Origin: Warburgia ugandensis
Taxonomy: Eukaryota > Streptophyta > Magnoliopsida > Canellales > Canellaceae
Direction of reading: 5' to 3'
Assembly: GCA_035236585.1 (NCBI GenBank)
Contig: CP141132.1
Location: 52,331,880-52,395,879, forward strand
DNA length: 64,000 nucleotides
Shown here: piece by piece, positions 31,611 through 43,751 of the stretch
How the letters are laid out: each line of letters begins with the position of its first letter
Numbering within the stretch: position 1 is the stretch's first letter
Made by a program: the position numbers and the translations under genes
The notes under the pieces: model-generated
Databases searched by the model: none
The model's input: the letters and a program-made list of their open reading frames with translations, nothing else
Told to the model about the DNA's origin: nothing

Positions 31611-34439
31611 TTAACTCTTAATTAGTGATATTTAAGATAAATCCAATGCTAAACTACTAAATCTAGGGATATTATATGTAATATTTATGAGTCTATCAAA
31701 CACCCCATGACTTACATTTTGCTAGTCCTCGAGCATTTTGAAAGTGTTGTCATTTTGCATCTAGCTTGTGTAGAAAGCTTGTAAACCCGTAGATTACTCC
31801 TAGTGGACAACTTATACTCTTGTATGGGTTTTAAAAAATGATACTCATAAACATTTGAAAACCATTATGGAAATTCCTTTATATATTTGAGAAATTTTCT
31901 TTTTTCCAATGTTCACTAAATATCTAAAAATAGCATGTTAATAGTAATGACCAATAGTTTAAAATCCCATCCTTACGTTAAAGACCTTCCATTACCAATC
32001 AAGCCTTAGAATGTAAGTAAAGTATAACCTACATTATTGTCCAAAAGTATGCTTGACTTCAAAATCTCACACGATATACTTAACACTTAGAAAGAAGTCA
32101 CTGAAAAGTGGGTAGTAAGTGCATCAATATGTGACTAGGATAATGTTTATTAAAGTAAGGCTCTCACATACTTTGTACCAAAGAACAATAACTTAGAAAA
32201 AATCTAACAATGGTCTCATGAAAAGGATAGCAACTATTAAAAATGTTTAGCCCTACCAAAATCACTATTCATTCTTAACCACATCCAAGTTATACTACTC
32301 CTAAAATAAATTAGTACTTTTAATAGAACAAAACAAAATCTTAGGATAAGGTTATCAAAGAAAATGGTATAAGATTAGAAAAAGTTGTTTGGAAGAATAT
32401 GTAAAAGTCTTCTATTAGTGTTTTCACAATCTTCTTTTCTAAACATAAGAGTGAACATTTTGTTTCCATTGGCTATCTTTCTTCACTTTTGCTTATCCAC
32501 TTTTCTTTTGACTTTTTCACTTAATAGCCTCTTTTCAATTTTGAAATTTTGAATTCTTTGATGCATTTTGATGTTCATCTCTTGAATTGTACTATTCATA
32601 CCTTTTCTCAAGATAATCCTTCAACCATTGCTACATATTTCTAAAGCAATGGGTAGTGGGTGTATTATAGGGTTAAATTTGGGTAATGGTAAATTTATTA
32701 TCAAATAAAAGGCTTAATATAAAGGCTCAAAGGGTTAGCTAGGAAAAATAACTCAAGAAAGGATAAAGGCTCTGAGCTTTAACAAAATGATGACCTCTAT
32801 CATCTCCTAGGTATCATATGACTTGAATATGTCTATAAACTCAAGAGATATATGTTATAATCTCTAAATATAATCTTTGAATATGATTTCTTAATATTTC
32901 ACCAAGATAAGAATAATGAGATCAACTAGGAATTTATATCCACTAAAGAAAAATTAAAAGTTAGGTATAAACCTCTCAAAGAAAGAATGACACTAATCAC
33001 ATGGGTTATAAGTCTCTACTACTGTTCTTTAGGATCTCTAAGTTATACTTACTCTTCAATTTAAATGATATATATGGCTATCATGCAATAAATATTTCAA
33101 GTTCAATTTTTATGAAAAACTTTAAAAAGAGAATAAAATGATAAACTAGTTGTATACAAATCTATTAATAAGCTAATGTCTAAAGGATAACATTGAATTT
33201 TTGAAAAATATGAATTTTCATCCTTGTAAAGGAACTTACAATAAAATCTAATTTTATAAATAAATAAATAATTTAAAAAATAAGTAAAAAAGGTTTTGGA
33301 CACATCAAATTAGAAATACCCTACCCCAAACTTAAATTAAACATTGTCCCCAATGTTTCAAAATAGAGCATGGACCAATGAAATAACTAAGTAAGGAGAG
33401 AAGGGTTAGAAAAATAGTACCCACACACCTAAGATGGTGCACGGAGCTATTGATGTGGTCAATGGAATGCAAAATATATAATGATGCATTCACAACTAAA
33501 ATTATACTAACTAAATAAACCCTAAACCTATACTAACCATGAATGAAGTGAATAACTCACTCCACTTCAAAACCTAATAGTAGTTGATATATGTCTTCCA
33601 CCTAGTGTTTGTGGCAATGGTAATATAATAACCTGGTAGACCACTATGAATCTAAACTCTGTCGGACCAACCTTGAGGTGAATTGTCCCAAGTTTTATCA
33701 AATTGAGGTTGGAATAGGCCAACATCAAAAAGTTTGAAATATTCATTCTCCTTTACATTTTCTTGGATATCAAAACTCGGCATCTCCCTAAAGGTTTGGT
33801 CATTTCCTTCTTGATGCAAAGAAATTACTGGGTTTAAACCCTTTGTATCATCTTCTATACACCTTGAAACTTGTTGATGTTTGGCCAAACATCAATTGGC
33901 TCTCCTTCATGTTCTACATTAAAGTATGTAACATGGGTAATAAGCAAGGGTTCATATCAACCTAATCTCTCACATTGGGAACTATCAGGTAAGGAGGTAG
34001 GTTCAAATCAAGTGTTTCTTCTGTGAGGAATGGCTCAAATGGAATCTTAGAAACTTTTAAGCGTCCTATTCAAGCTTGCCATTGAGAAATGTTAATTAAT
34101 GGTGATGTATCTAATAAATCATTTACTTCATCAATGAAGGTGTCCATATCAAGAATAAAATGAGTGAGACATGCTTCGACTGGATCGGTGTTAGAGGATG
34201 GTAGGGATGGTATATTCACTGGACTCCCTATATCATAAGGATCTTCAAAGTCTGGGGGTTTTTTCTTATCCCTATCTGATTGTCGATGGGCTTATCATAA
34301 CCCTTAGTTTTTTCTTTTTCCTTTTTCCACTCTAAAATTGTAGCAGATAGCTAACCCATTTAGAACTCAAACTGCCCACTAGATTGTGAGTTGCCCTTCA
34401 TGGTTTTTTTAACATCATTCAGGAATTCCAGAGTCTTCT
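31611..34439 (-). other. 3' internal region of element E
   Basis: Mostly non-coding AT-rich sequence. The minus strand carries the AACATTGGGGACAATGTTTA motif, then AATTTAAGTTTGGGG, common before the 3' LTR of plant Athila/Tat elements. 33560-34400 on the minus strand has stretches of readable protein (for example 33652-33888, 78 codons, with EYFKLFDVGLFQ) that I do not recognise. Some may be an extra frame of the element. No integrase or RT seen. It ends abruptly at the chromovirus LTR at 34440. Confidence 0.55.
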
Positions 34440-34807
34440 TGTAACATTCCTAATTTTTAAATCCTAAATTAAGTAAACTTTGGAAAATATTAAATTGGAA
34501 TAAAAAGAATATATTGAAATTTCCTATATTTGGAGTTTTATAAGTAAAAAATTTGATATACATCTAATCAAGTGTTGAGACCTCCATAATTGGAGTGCAT
34601 TCAAAAAGATGATTCCAATGACACCAAGTTTATTGAAATCAGAGTTTGGATGGAGGAGATATGAAGATTTGAATATGAAGGGCATTTTTGTAAACAATAG
34701 ATAGAAAAAAAAAATGCCTAAACACAAAGTGGGGCTGTATTTGATACAAGCACCCCTCCAAAATTGGACACAGGGAGGAAAAACCACTAGAAGAGGGAAA
34801 TTGACAC

Positions 34808-34930
34808 AGGAGAAGAAGAAGAAGAAGAAGAAGAAGAAGAAGAGGGGAAGAAGGAGAAGGAGAGAAGAAGGAAGGAGGAGGAGGAGAAGGAGAGAAGAAA
34901 GGAGGAGGAGAAGAGAAGGAAGGAGAGAGA
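34808..34930 (+). repeat. 123-base homopurine tract with GAA repeats
   Basis: Uninterrupted A/G run, opening with about ten GAA/AAG units and going on as mixed GGA/GAA. It accounts for the lysine/arginine-only reading frame across it, which I do not treat as coding. Mirror-like purine runs can form triplex DNA. Confidence 0.9.
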
Positions 34931-36913
34931 TTGCTCAAGGGGGTGTATCACACCAGCGAGTAGGAGAAACGAGAGTTTTAGGGTTGTCGAAAAATGTAGA
35001 TCATCGCCAGAGATGACACCAGATCGGATCGATGATTCGAGCCGATCATTCCCCTCAGCTCAGAGAGACAATCAAAACCCCTAAGGTTGATGGGGAATCT
35101 AAAGTGATCTTGACTGTCGATCAGAGGGGAGACAATGAGTACAACATGATCGAAGAGTTTCACTACAAATAGTGATCAATGTGCACATCCAAGAGAGGGA
35201 AAAGCACATAAATGAATCTAAAAGGTAAGACCAACAAAACCCAACTTTTGATTTGAGAAATTTTGCTAAATCTGTACGATTTCATGCTATATCTATGTTT
35301 AAGGATGATCTAACTATCTGTTCTTAATCCAAACCTAGGAATAAGTAAATAAGTGCTTGATATAGATTAAATTCAACTAAGATTATTGATCTAGGATGAA
35401 AACGAATTAAACAATCTCAATCATTTTATCTGTCATTGTTCACACAGTGACTTCTTGACGTCTGATCAATGATCAAATGCCACAGTTAAGTTCTGAAGCA
35501 TTGAATTAACTAGAATAGTGAAAATTTTGAAAGATCTAGATGGAAATTGAGTGAATAATCTGAACAGTCCAATCAAATAGTGAAGGAATATGGACCTGGC
35601 GATGCCTAATCTATGATCAGATACTGCCATTGCATTCCTAAACCCCAAATTGGCATAGGATGAGCAAAATTTCACTATTCCATTAACTAAAAATATCAAA
35701 TAGCTTACTAAGACCAAGATACGACCACTTTTAGCCATCGGATCACCAATCTAGTAAATGAATAGCAAATCAAAGGATGATTTGACACTATCCCTTACAT
35801 CTAGTCAGTGATCAGTCATTGTTAATGACTTATTAGAACCCTAATGGCCTTAGACAATCCATGGTGTGGAAAATGCACCAATAGCTTGAGTAGTGGAGAT
35901 CATATGGTCAAGAGTGAGGGATTGTATGAAACTTAATGGTTCCATGACTAACAGGTTATGTGGATAGTCAAGGTAGGGCTAGAATAGATTTCTTTGGTAA
36001 TTGTTAATGTGACTTGATATTGACAAGGAATTTGAAATATCGACAAGTTGATCAATGAATTGATTTGGACGGATATAACTAAATTGAGAAGCACAACAAG
36101 GGAGGTAGGTAGTTTTAACATCGATCTATTTTTGAGAAATATGAAAACCATGATTACTCTATCATGTTTAAAAATACTTAAGATTTGGGATTCTGTTGTT
36201 TTTATTTATGTAGTTAACATATTTGTATTTCATGCAACTTACTGGTTTGGAATGCCATGTTGTTTTACTATCAAATTGGAAGCTCATACATGAAAACATA
36301 TTTGAAACTACATGTACCTCATGAATTCTGAAATAACGAGAAATGTGGAATCCTCAACTAATTCCTGATAAGGGTTTCTTTTACATGTTTACATTGTATA
36401 GTGAAATTTACATTGCATGATTTCAACAATGCATGGATTTCAATGCTTTTATCGGTTATAATGGCTTGTGCTAATGCATAGTATTATTATGTTATGATGG
36501 ACATATTGGAGATGGTGGACATTGTACTAGGAAGATGGAGGACTGATCATCCTCTTTCTAAAATTGTCATGCGTATTGGAAACCTGACAGCAAAAAAGGG
36601 TGCCTAACGACCTTGGTGGGAGGTCCTAAGTGGGGCGTCAAGCTATAGGATGTTTGCTATGGGGAACTCTTAGGTGCAGGGAGCCTATTCCCTTGGTATC
36701 GGCATGATAGTCATGGACTTGATTGGTTCTTGTCTGTCACACAGTTGGTCCATTATTTTCAGATATATATATATATATATGTATGTTGCACGATAGTGCA
36801 GGTGCATGGCACCCTAATATTTCATGTCTATAACGAGTACTCATGACCAATGACAAGTGGTCAGATTTTGAGTGTTTCTACACTCATGAGACCTCAAGGA
36901 GGTTCTGATGGAT

Positions 36914-36915
36914 AT

Positions 36916-36946
<31 letters not shown>

Positions 36947-36950
36947 CGCT
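36914..36950 (+). repeat. (TG)n(CG)n alternating tract
   Basis: About 12 TG units followed by about five CG units, alternating purine and pyrimidine throughout. Inside the chromovirus LTR. Confidence 0.85.
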
Positions 36951-37317
36951 CGTGTGTATGTGACACATTGATTATATTGAAGCAGTATATGATTTAAATG
37001 CTTTATCTTTTGATTTTTGAGATGGTTCACTATTCAGTTTAGATGGAAACATTTATGAGATGATGCATACCATGAGTTGTGATATTTTATGTTTTGTAAA
37101 ATACCTTGCAAAGGTATTTGTTGAAACTGATAATTATAGTGGTTTGGGATGGCATTAATTTGTAAATCATGTTTGAGATTTTAGAGTATTATATTACTCA
37201 TTATGAATCATATTATATTAAATTGCATAACATGTGATCGCGTATTCCTTTTTGGATTTAAAACTGTATGAACTCATGTTTTCAATGATGAAACTACTTA
37301 CACAAGCGCAAGCTTGT

Positions 37318-37348
37318 TGAGACATTATAAATTGTTTACAATGTCTCA
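37318..37348 (+). other. LTR hairpin, 14-bp stem with one mismatch
   Basis: TGAGACATTATAAA (37318-37331) pairs with TTTACAATGTCTCA (37335-37348) around TTG, with one A-C mismatch. Same relative place as hairpins at 1464 and 12931. Confidence 0.78.
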
Positions 37349-37947
37349 GGTTTGAAGAAATAGAATAGGGAAAAGGGAGTAGAAGTTGGTGATAGAGATC
37401 TAAAGAGAAGAGCGTGACAAGTATATTAATTAGATTTGCAATATAGTTATGATTGATAAACTGATGTGATGTGGACTTAATATGAGTTGCTTTAGTGACG
37501 CATGGGTATGTAAATGGAGTTATGGTGATGTGGCTATGACTAAAGTGGTCTTGAGGATGCTATTTTTAGTCCCAGACTTTTGGCCCTACAAAAATGTTTC
37601 TTTTTATTTAAATGTAAACACACATGCATGTGAATGTATTTTGGAGGCAAACAATCTCCTTCATTTATTTTACATATATATTGTGTTTATTAGGTTGTTG
37701 CATTGCATGCGCTAAATTCACGAGGTCCAAAATATAGGGGAGACTTTTAGATTTTGGGTAGGAATATGGCATTCATTCCTCTAAAAATCCTTGTTTTTAT
37801 AAAAGAAAAATGGCACTCAGGATTTTTAAGGTCTTCTCATGAAACTTGTTTTTCCCTGTTTGGTTTCTAAATAGTTTTTCAAACTTGGGGCCCCCAATTG
37901 TAAAAGATTTTGTGAAAAAGTATTATAAAAACCCAGGATGTCACAGT

Positions 37948-37959
37948 TGGTATTAGAGC
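37948..37959 (+). other. Primer binding site, initiator-Met type
   Basis: TGGTATTAGAGC, one change from TGGTATCAGAGC, complementary to initiator tRNA-Met and standard in Tekay/Del chromoviruses. Two bases beyond the LTR end. Confidence 0.88.
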
Positions 37960-38628
<669 letters not shown>

Positions 38629-38757
38629 CATTACTTGACACCGATTTCACATGATTCAAAATTTTTGTAAATTGTTATTTAAAAATCAAAGATCTTACAT
38701 GATGATTAGTGTAAATTTGGTAGATCATTTTTTGTGGTAAATTTTGTTGTACATAAA

Positions 38758-38825
38758 GAAGTTGTTTAGTGTAAACGACTTTAAAAGTAAGATCTTTTAA
38801 AGTCATTTAAACTAAATGACTTTAT
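38758..38825. repeat. CACTA subterminal palindromic repeats, left end
   Basis: GAAGTTGTTTAGTGTAAACG ACTT and AAAGTCATTTAAACTAAATG ACTTT, two palindromic units of the same kind as those at the right end. In En/Spm elements such repeats bind the TnpA-type protein. Confidence 0.82.
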
Positions 38826-39929
38826 AAATTATTTTTCATTCAAAATATATATACCTTTTATGTTAATACTTTACAATATCAAACAATTAGTACACAATGA
38901 AACCAATTTTGTATGATAGTCAACATTGATTCATGCATTCTGTGTACATACATATAGCTCACTTATCAATCCATATAGCTCATGATAAAAGAGCTAAAAA
39001 TTGCAAATATAGAATTATATATATATATATATATTGCAACTGACTAATACATTCCACATACTAACAACTATATATTGTTTTCAAACCCAAGCATCATCCT
39101 CACCATTGTCACACATATAATCCTCATTCTCACCAAGTACTACTTTGATTGATGGTATTTTTTTCGTAATACAAGGGTAATTTATTTCAGTATCTCCTAG
39201 ATTGTCTTCATCATAAAAATCCCTAAGACAGGATGACAAAACAGTTGGCTATCTCTTATCACATTTATCTTGCATGTAAAATACTTGTTTTGCTTGAATG
39301 CTAAAATAAATTGATCATTTTTATGTTGTCTTTGTTATGTTCCTCCCAATTGTACTTAAACACAACCATAGTTCTGAAAGTAAAATCCAAGGCTTAAATC
39401 TCTCTTATAACCTTGTAATAAATATCATTAGCTACTATTGGTGTTATCCTTTGAAGTAGAAAAGAATGTAGCATTGGCAACTAAGTTAACTCCACTATTC
39501 TATTGCACCCTTAAGTTATCACAGTCTTTCATGTAATAGTGATAACCATTGATGGCATATCCAACATATTTTATTACTTCTAATCGGGGTCTCATCTCCA
39601 TCTAGCCCAAGGTTTCTAATATACCATTGCATGCTACTTCTAGCTTATCTTGAATCTATATATATTCATATTAAGTAGGCTTAAGGAAGAGTATATATAT
39701 ACATACTTACACAATGTAGTTTTTTAATTAATATTAAGTGAGAATTCTTTCATTTTACCTTCTTATGCAACCAATCATTGAAAGTGTGACAATGCTCAAA
39801 GTGTAGTCATTACTGTTTCTTTGCATAACTTGGATTCTCTACCTTGAGTACATCCATGTGTTCACTACGTACACACGCAAATTAATAGATCAATCAAAGA
39901 AAATGTAACCATCAACAATTAAATTTTAC

Positions 39930-42215
39930 TCAAGTGCATGCATGATCAACTTACTCATTGTATGATTGGAGTTCATCAATATTTCACAACACATAAAGAT
40001 GTACATGGTCCCATTCTTTATAGTCAATGGTCGATACATGACCACTTGATAGAGTTTCGCCAACGTTGGGATCATGAAATGCTACTAATTGTTTCTTTCT
40101 TAGGATTCCTATTGCATCCATTCCTACTAAGTACTCTGTGCAAAACTCCATTGCTTCCTCTGCAATATAATATTAGGCTATGCACCCCTCTAACTAGTTG
40201 TGATTATGTACATACCCTTTTAAAATTTTCATGTACCTCTCAAACGAGTACATCCATCACAAGTAAACTAGCCCACAGAGTCTGTCCTCATCAATGAGGT
40301 GCACTGTTAAGTGAACCATGATGTCAAAGAAGGATGATAGGCAAATTGTCTCAAGCTCACATAAAGTTATGACTAGATGACCTTGAATTTCTTATAATTT
40401 TGAAACATTCACCACCTTCTTACACAAAGCATTAAAGAAGTATTAGAATTTTATAATAGCTCCCCTAACTTTGTCCCGTAACACTGAACATATTGTTACG
40501 GGCAGTGGTTGTTGCATCAATGCATGGCAATCATGGGACTTCATCCCTAACAATTTTAGCTCTTCCATGGAGACAATGTTTTTAAAGTTTGAAAAGTAGT
40601 TGTCTAGGACTTTGAGCTTGAATAGGGTTTTATAGATTATTCTCCTCTCCTCACTATTGAGTGTATAATTTTCCTTAAGCAGTTATGTTCCTCAACTGCT
40701 CCTATCCTCTAGGTGCAACCTCCTCTACAAACTTATGTTCATAATTTCTATTTGAGCTGCAAGTCCATCCTTTATTTTTCCTGGGATATTAAGCAAGGTA
40801 CTGGTCAAGCTTTCTCATACATTCTTCTCAATGTTCATAACATCAAGCACATGGTGTAGATGCAGTGATTTCTGGTATGCTAGATGAAAGAATATTGATT
40901 TCTTCTTCCAACAACTTCTAAAATTACTTTCACATGCACGTTTACTTGATTTCTTCTTTCCCCACAAGACATTAATGTTTTCAATCTACTCCAATACTTG
41001 TCATCCTATCAACATCTTTGGAGGTGTCCTTATCTCTACACTCCCATTTAATTCTTCCTTCTTAAAATGATATAGATGGTCTTTGTGCAAACATCTTCTG
41101 TGCTGAAGGAATGCCATTTTCCTACCATGTTTAAGTTATATAGCACATGTTTGTTCACTATAGATAGCATAAGCATTGAATCCCTTCACCATGCATCCAG
41201 ACAAATTACCGTATGTAGGGAAATCGCTTATTGTCCACAACAATATAACCTTCAGGGTGAATGACTCTTTATGTATGCATTGCATGCTTCAACGCCCACA
41301 TCCCATAATGACTCAAGATCATCAATCAAGGGAGATTAGTACACATCAATGCCATTCCTTGGCTGCTTTGGACCCGATATCAACATAGTTAGCATCATGA
41401 ACTTCCTCTTCATGAATAAAGATGGTTGGTAGTTGTAACAAACTAATATAATGGACCAACAACTATACTTGTTGCTCATAGAACCATGAGGATTAATACC
41501 ATCTGCAAATAATGTAAGTCGTAGGTTTCTACCTTCTTCACCAAAATTAAGCCACATGAAGTTTACGAGTTTCCATGCTAGGCTATCTCTTAAATAGCGT
41601 GAAAAGCTATCAACTACTCTGTCCTTGCATAAGACTAATTTCTTCACTATTTTTGTTATACGAAACATTTTTTTTAAACCTTAGAATAGGGGGGAATTAC
41701 CATAGAACCTTTGCATGAATGCATATAACTGTCTCAGTTGAATTCTTCTTTAACTTCCATCTTGGCTGTCCACAAGTTGGGCATGTAGTTTTATCCTTGT
41801 GCTCCTTCCTTTACAAGATGCAATCATTGGGACACACATGTATCATCTCATACTTCAACCCTAGTGTAGCCAGGGTTTTCTTTGCCTCCCATGTGGACCT
41901 TGCCAACTACTTTCAAGACTTTTGTAAAACCTTGATCTGAAAACCCAAATCTTGATTTCTCGTTGCAAAGTTCTCCTTTTTTCAAGTTTTCACATTTTAA
42001 GCCTGGACAACACATGTGATTACAATCAATACCTGCCCTCAGTGCAAACTCTATGAAATTTTCTGTTCACTCATATTCTTTTGATATTCTTGTCATAGTC
42101 ATCCAAGCATAAATATGATAGACATAACCAACACTCAAAAATTGATATTGACCCCAAATTTGTGAAGGTAGTTCCAATTCATAGGTAGGAATTGGTTCAG
42201 GGTAGTGAAACATAA
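39930..42215 (-). pseudogene. CACTA transposase (tnp2/TNPD family) pseudogene
   Basis: Read from right to left on the minus strand: a transposase-associated domain (about 42090-41960, NFIEFALRAGIDCNHMCCPG), then the tnp2 domain (about 41960-41000) with EMIHVCPNDCILY near 41810, an intact 110-codon stretch at 41668-41336 holding LFADGINPHGSMSNKYS and MLISGPKQPRNGIDVY, a segment near 40830 reading LDVMNIEKNV and LLNIPGKIKD, and a DUF4218-like domain (about 40570-40190) with GMKSHDCHALMQQPLPV. This enzyme cuts at the CACTA ends to move the element. Many stops and frame changes elsewhere, so it is dead. The residues match the family well in order and spacing. Confidence 0.88.
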
Positions 42216-42638
42216 ATCTGGCTTAGTTTTTATGCATAGATAATAAACACAAACAAAAAAGAAATGGCAGAACTTGACAAAATAATTCTTAAAATAGATG
42301 TACAATTTAAGTCATTTGCTGTAAACAACTTTATAAGTTAGGACTTTTAAAGTCATTTATAGAAAAGAACTTCAAAAATCTTTATATTTTCACACTAAAT
42401 ATATATTTGTTTACTTCTTGTCCATTACAATACCTTAGATAAATACCCAAGGTAACCGATTTTACAAACACAAACATATATAATATATATACATAAACAA
42501 ACACTTTAACAATGAAATCAAAATTTTATTTGATTACATTCAATGTTACATATTATTAGATCTTATTAATACATGATCAAAGAGTGAATATGCTCTTTTT
42601 CATCAAAATATGTCCTAGTATTCAGGTGACACCCATTC

Positions 42639-42642
<4 letters not shown>

Positions 42643-42711
<69 letters not shown>

Positions 42712-42712
42712 C
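42643..42712 (+). repeat. Compound (GA)n(TG)n(CG)n microsatellite
   Basis: About 17 GA units, then about 14 TG units, then four CG units, inside the CACTA element upstream of its transposase. Confidence 0.9.
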
Positions 42713-43165
42713 TTCACTTTTCATGGCCAAAAGTTGATGGTATAACCACCACTCATCATCAAACCCTAATTTTGGGTGAGAATCACTAATTGTAATGTTA
42801 TCCCTTTCTTTAATATTGAGGGTTAGCAAGAGAAGTAGTTGTCATTTGCAATGGAATCATATGATTTTCACAAAACCAGGGCGATCTAACAGACTTCTTA
42901 ACCCCATCATCAATAGTGAGAAAACCCATATGATCTATAAAATGAAAATAGAGAGAGTTAGTATTAAGAAAGCAATTCATGATCAAAAGAAGTTATGGTT
43001 TACTTATAGTCTTTTCATGACACAAACAGTCAAAATATCCAAAATGGAAAGCAAGAAGGGAAAAAGAGAAAAGCATAAGGACCAAGGAGGAAGCTGTCAT
43101 GCCACCTAAGAGAAGAATAGGATACAAGCAAAAATTATATGTGGTAGGCTATTTATAAATGAACA

Positions 43166-43700
43166 AGGACTTTAGAAGTTGTTTAGTACTAAACAACTTC
43201 AAAAGCATATCCGTGAATGTACTTTTAAAGTTATTTCACTCAAGCGACTTCAAAAGTTATTAATATTTGAAGTCGTTTACAATCAAACAACTTTAAAATT
43301 CCATCCCTATGTAATATAATCTTCTTGGAAATACTTTTGAAGTCACTTACAATAAACGACTTCAAAAGTTGTTGACTTTTAAAGTTGTTTAGTTATAAAT
43401 GACTTTAAAAATAATCAACATTTGAAGTCATTTAGAGACAATCGACATTAAAAGTCCATTCCAACTTAATATAATTTTCCTGCCAAATTTATTGGAATAC
43501 TTTTGAAGTTGCTTACAGTAAATGACTTCAAAAGTTGTTCACTTTTAAAGTTGCTTAAGTCTAAATGACTTTAAAAGTTATCAACTTAATAATTCATTTA
43601 ATTGTAAATGACTTTAAAGGCCTTTCCTGCAAAAAATTCCTTCTTTGCGCTAGTTTCTTAAAGTTGTTTATAGTTAGATGTCTTCTTTAGTCTATATTTT
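43166..43700. repeat. CACTA subterminal palindromic repeat array, right end
   Basis: About ten units of the form AAGTYRTTTA-N3-TAAAYRACTT, for example at 43171-43195, 43243-43300, 43346-43372, 43381-43410, 43503-43530 and 43545-43575. They often abut as TTTTGAAGT or ACTTTTAAAG. The dense array next to the right terminus marks the 5' end of the transposon. Confidence 0.85.
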
Positions 43701-43751
43701 TAAAGTCATTTATTTATAACTTGTAAAATATTTACTAATTCGGTAGTGAAA

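Larger units (their letters stand above)
34440..37945 (+). repeat. Chromovirus (Tekay/Del-like) 5' LTR
   Basis: Starts TGTAACATTCC, ends AACCCAGGATGTCACA, and is followed at once by an initiator-Met primer site, so it is a complete 5' LTR of 3,506 bp. It carries the conserved block (34602-34663), a 123-base all-purine tract (34808-34930), GATC-dense sequence (35000-35900), a TG/CG alternating tract (36914-36950) and the conserved hairpin (37318-37348). No matching 3' LTR was found: the LTR at 47236-50078 has a similar layout but different sequence. Confidence 0.85.
38629..43748 (-). mobile_element. CACTA (En/Spm) DNA transposon, minus strand, decayed
   Basis: The right end reads GGTAGTG (complement CACTACC), the left end CATTACT, close to the CACTA consensus. 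Both borders are next to AAA (38626-38628 and 43749-43751), fitting the 3-bp target duplication of this superfamily, though AAA is weak evidence. Inside are a tnp2-type transposase pseudogene (39930-42215, minus) and arrays of subterminal palindromes near both ends (38758-38825, 43166-43700). Length 5,120 bp. It lies between chromovirus leader and chromovirus gag/pol remnants, all of which have the opposite orientation. Confidence 0.82.

Noticed and set aside
34714-35016. 100-codon frame of lysine, arginine and glutamate
   Set aside because: Direct translation of the homopurine GAA/GGA tract in an LTR; a low-complexity artefact.
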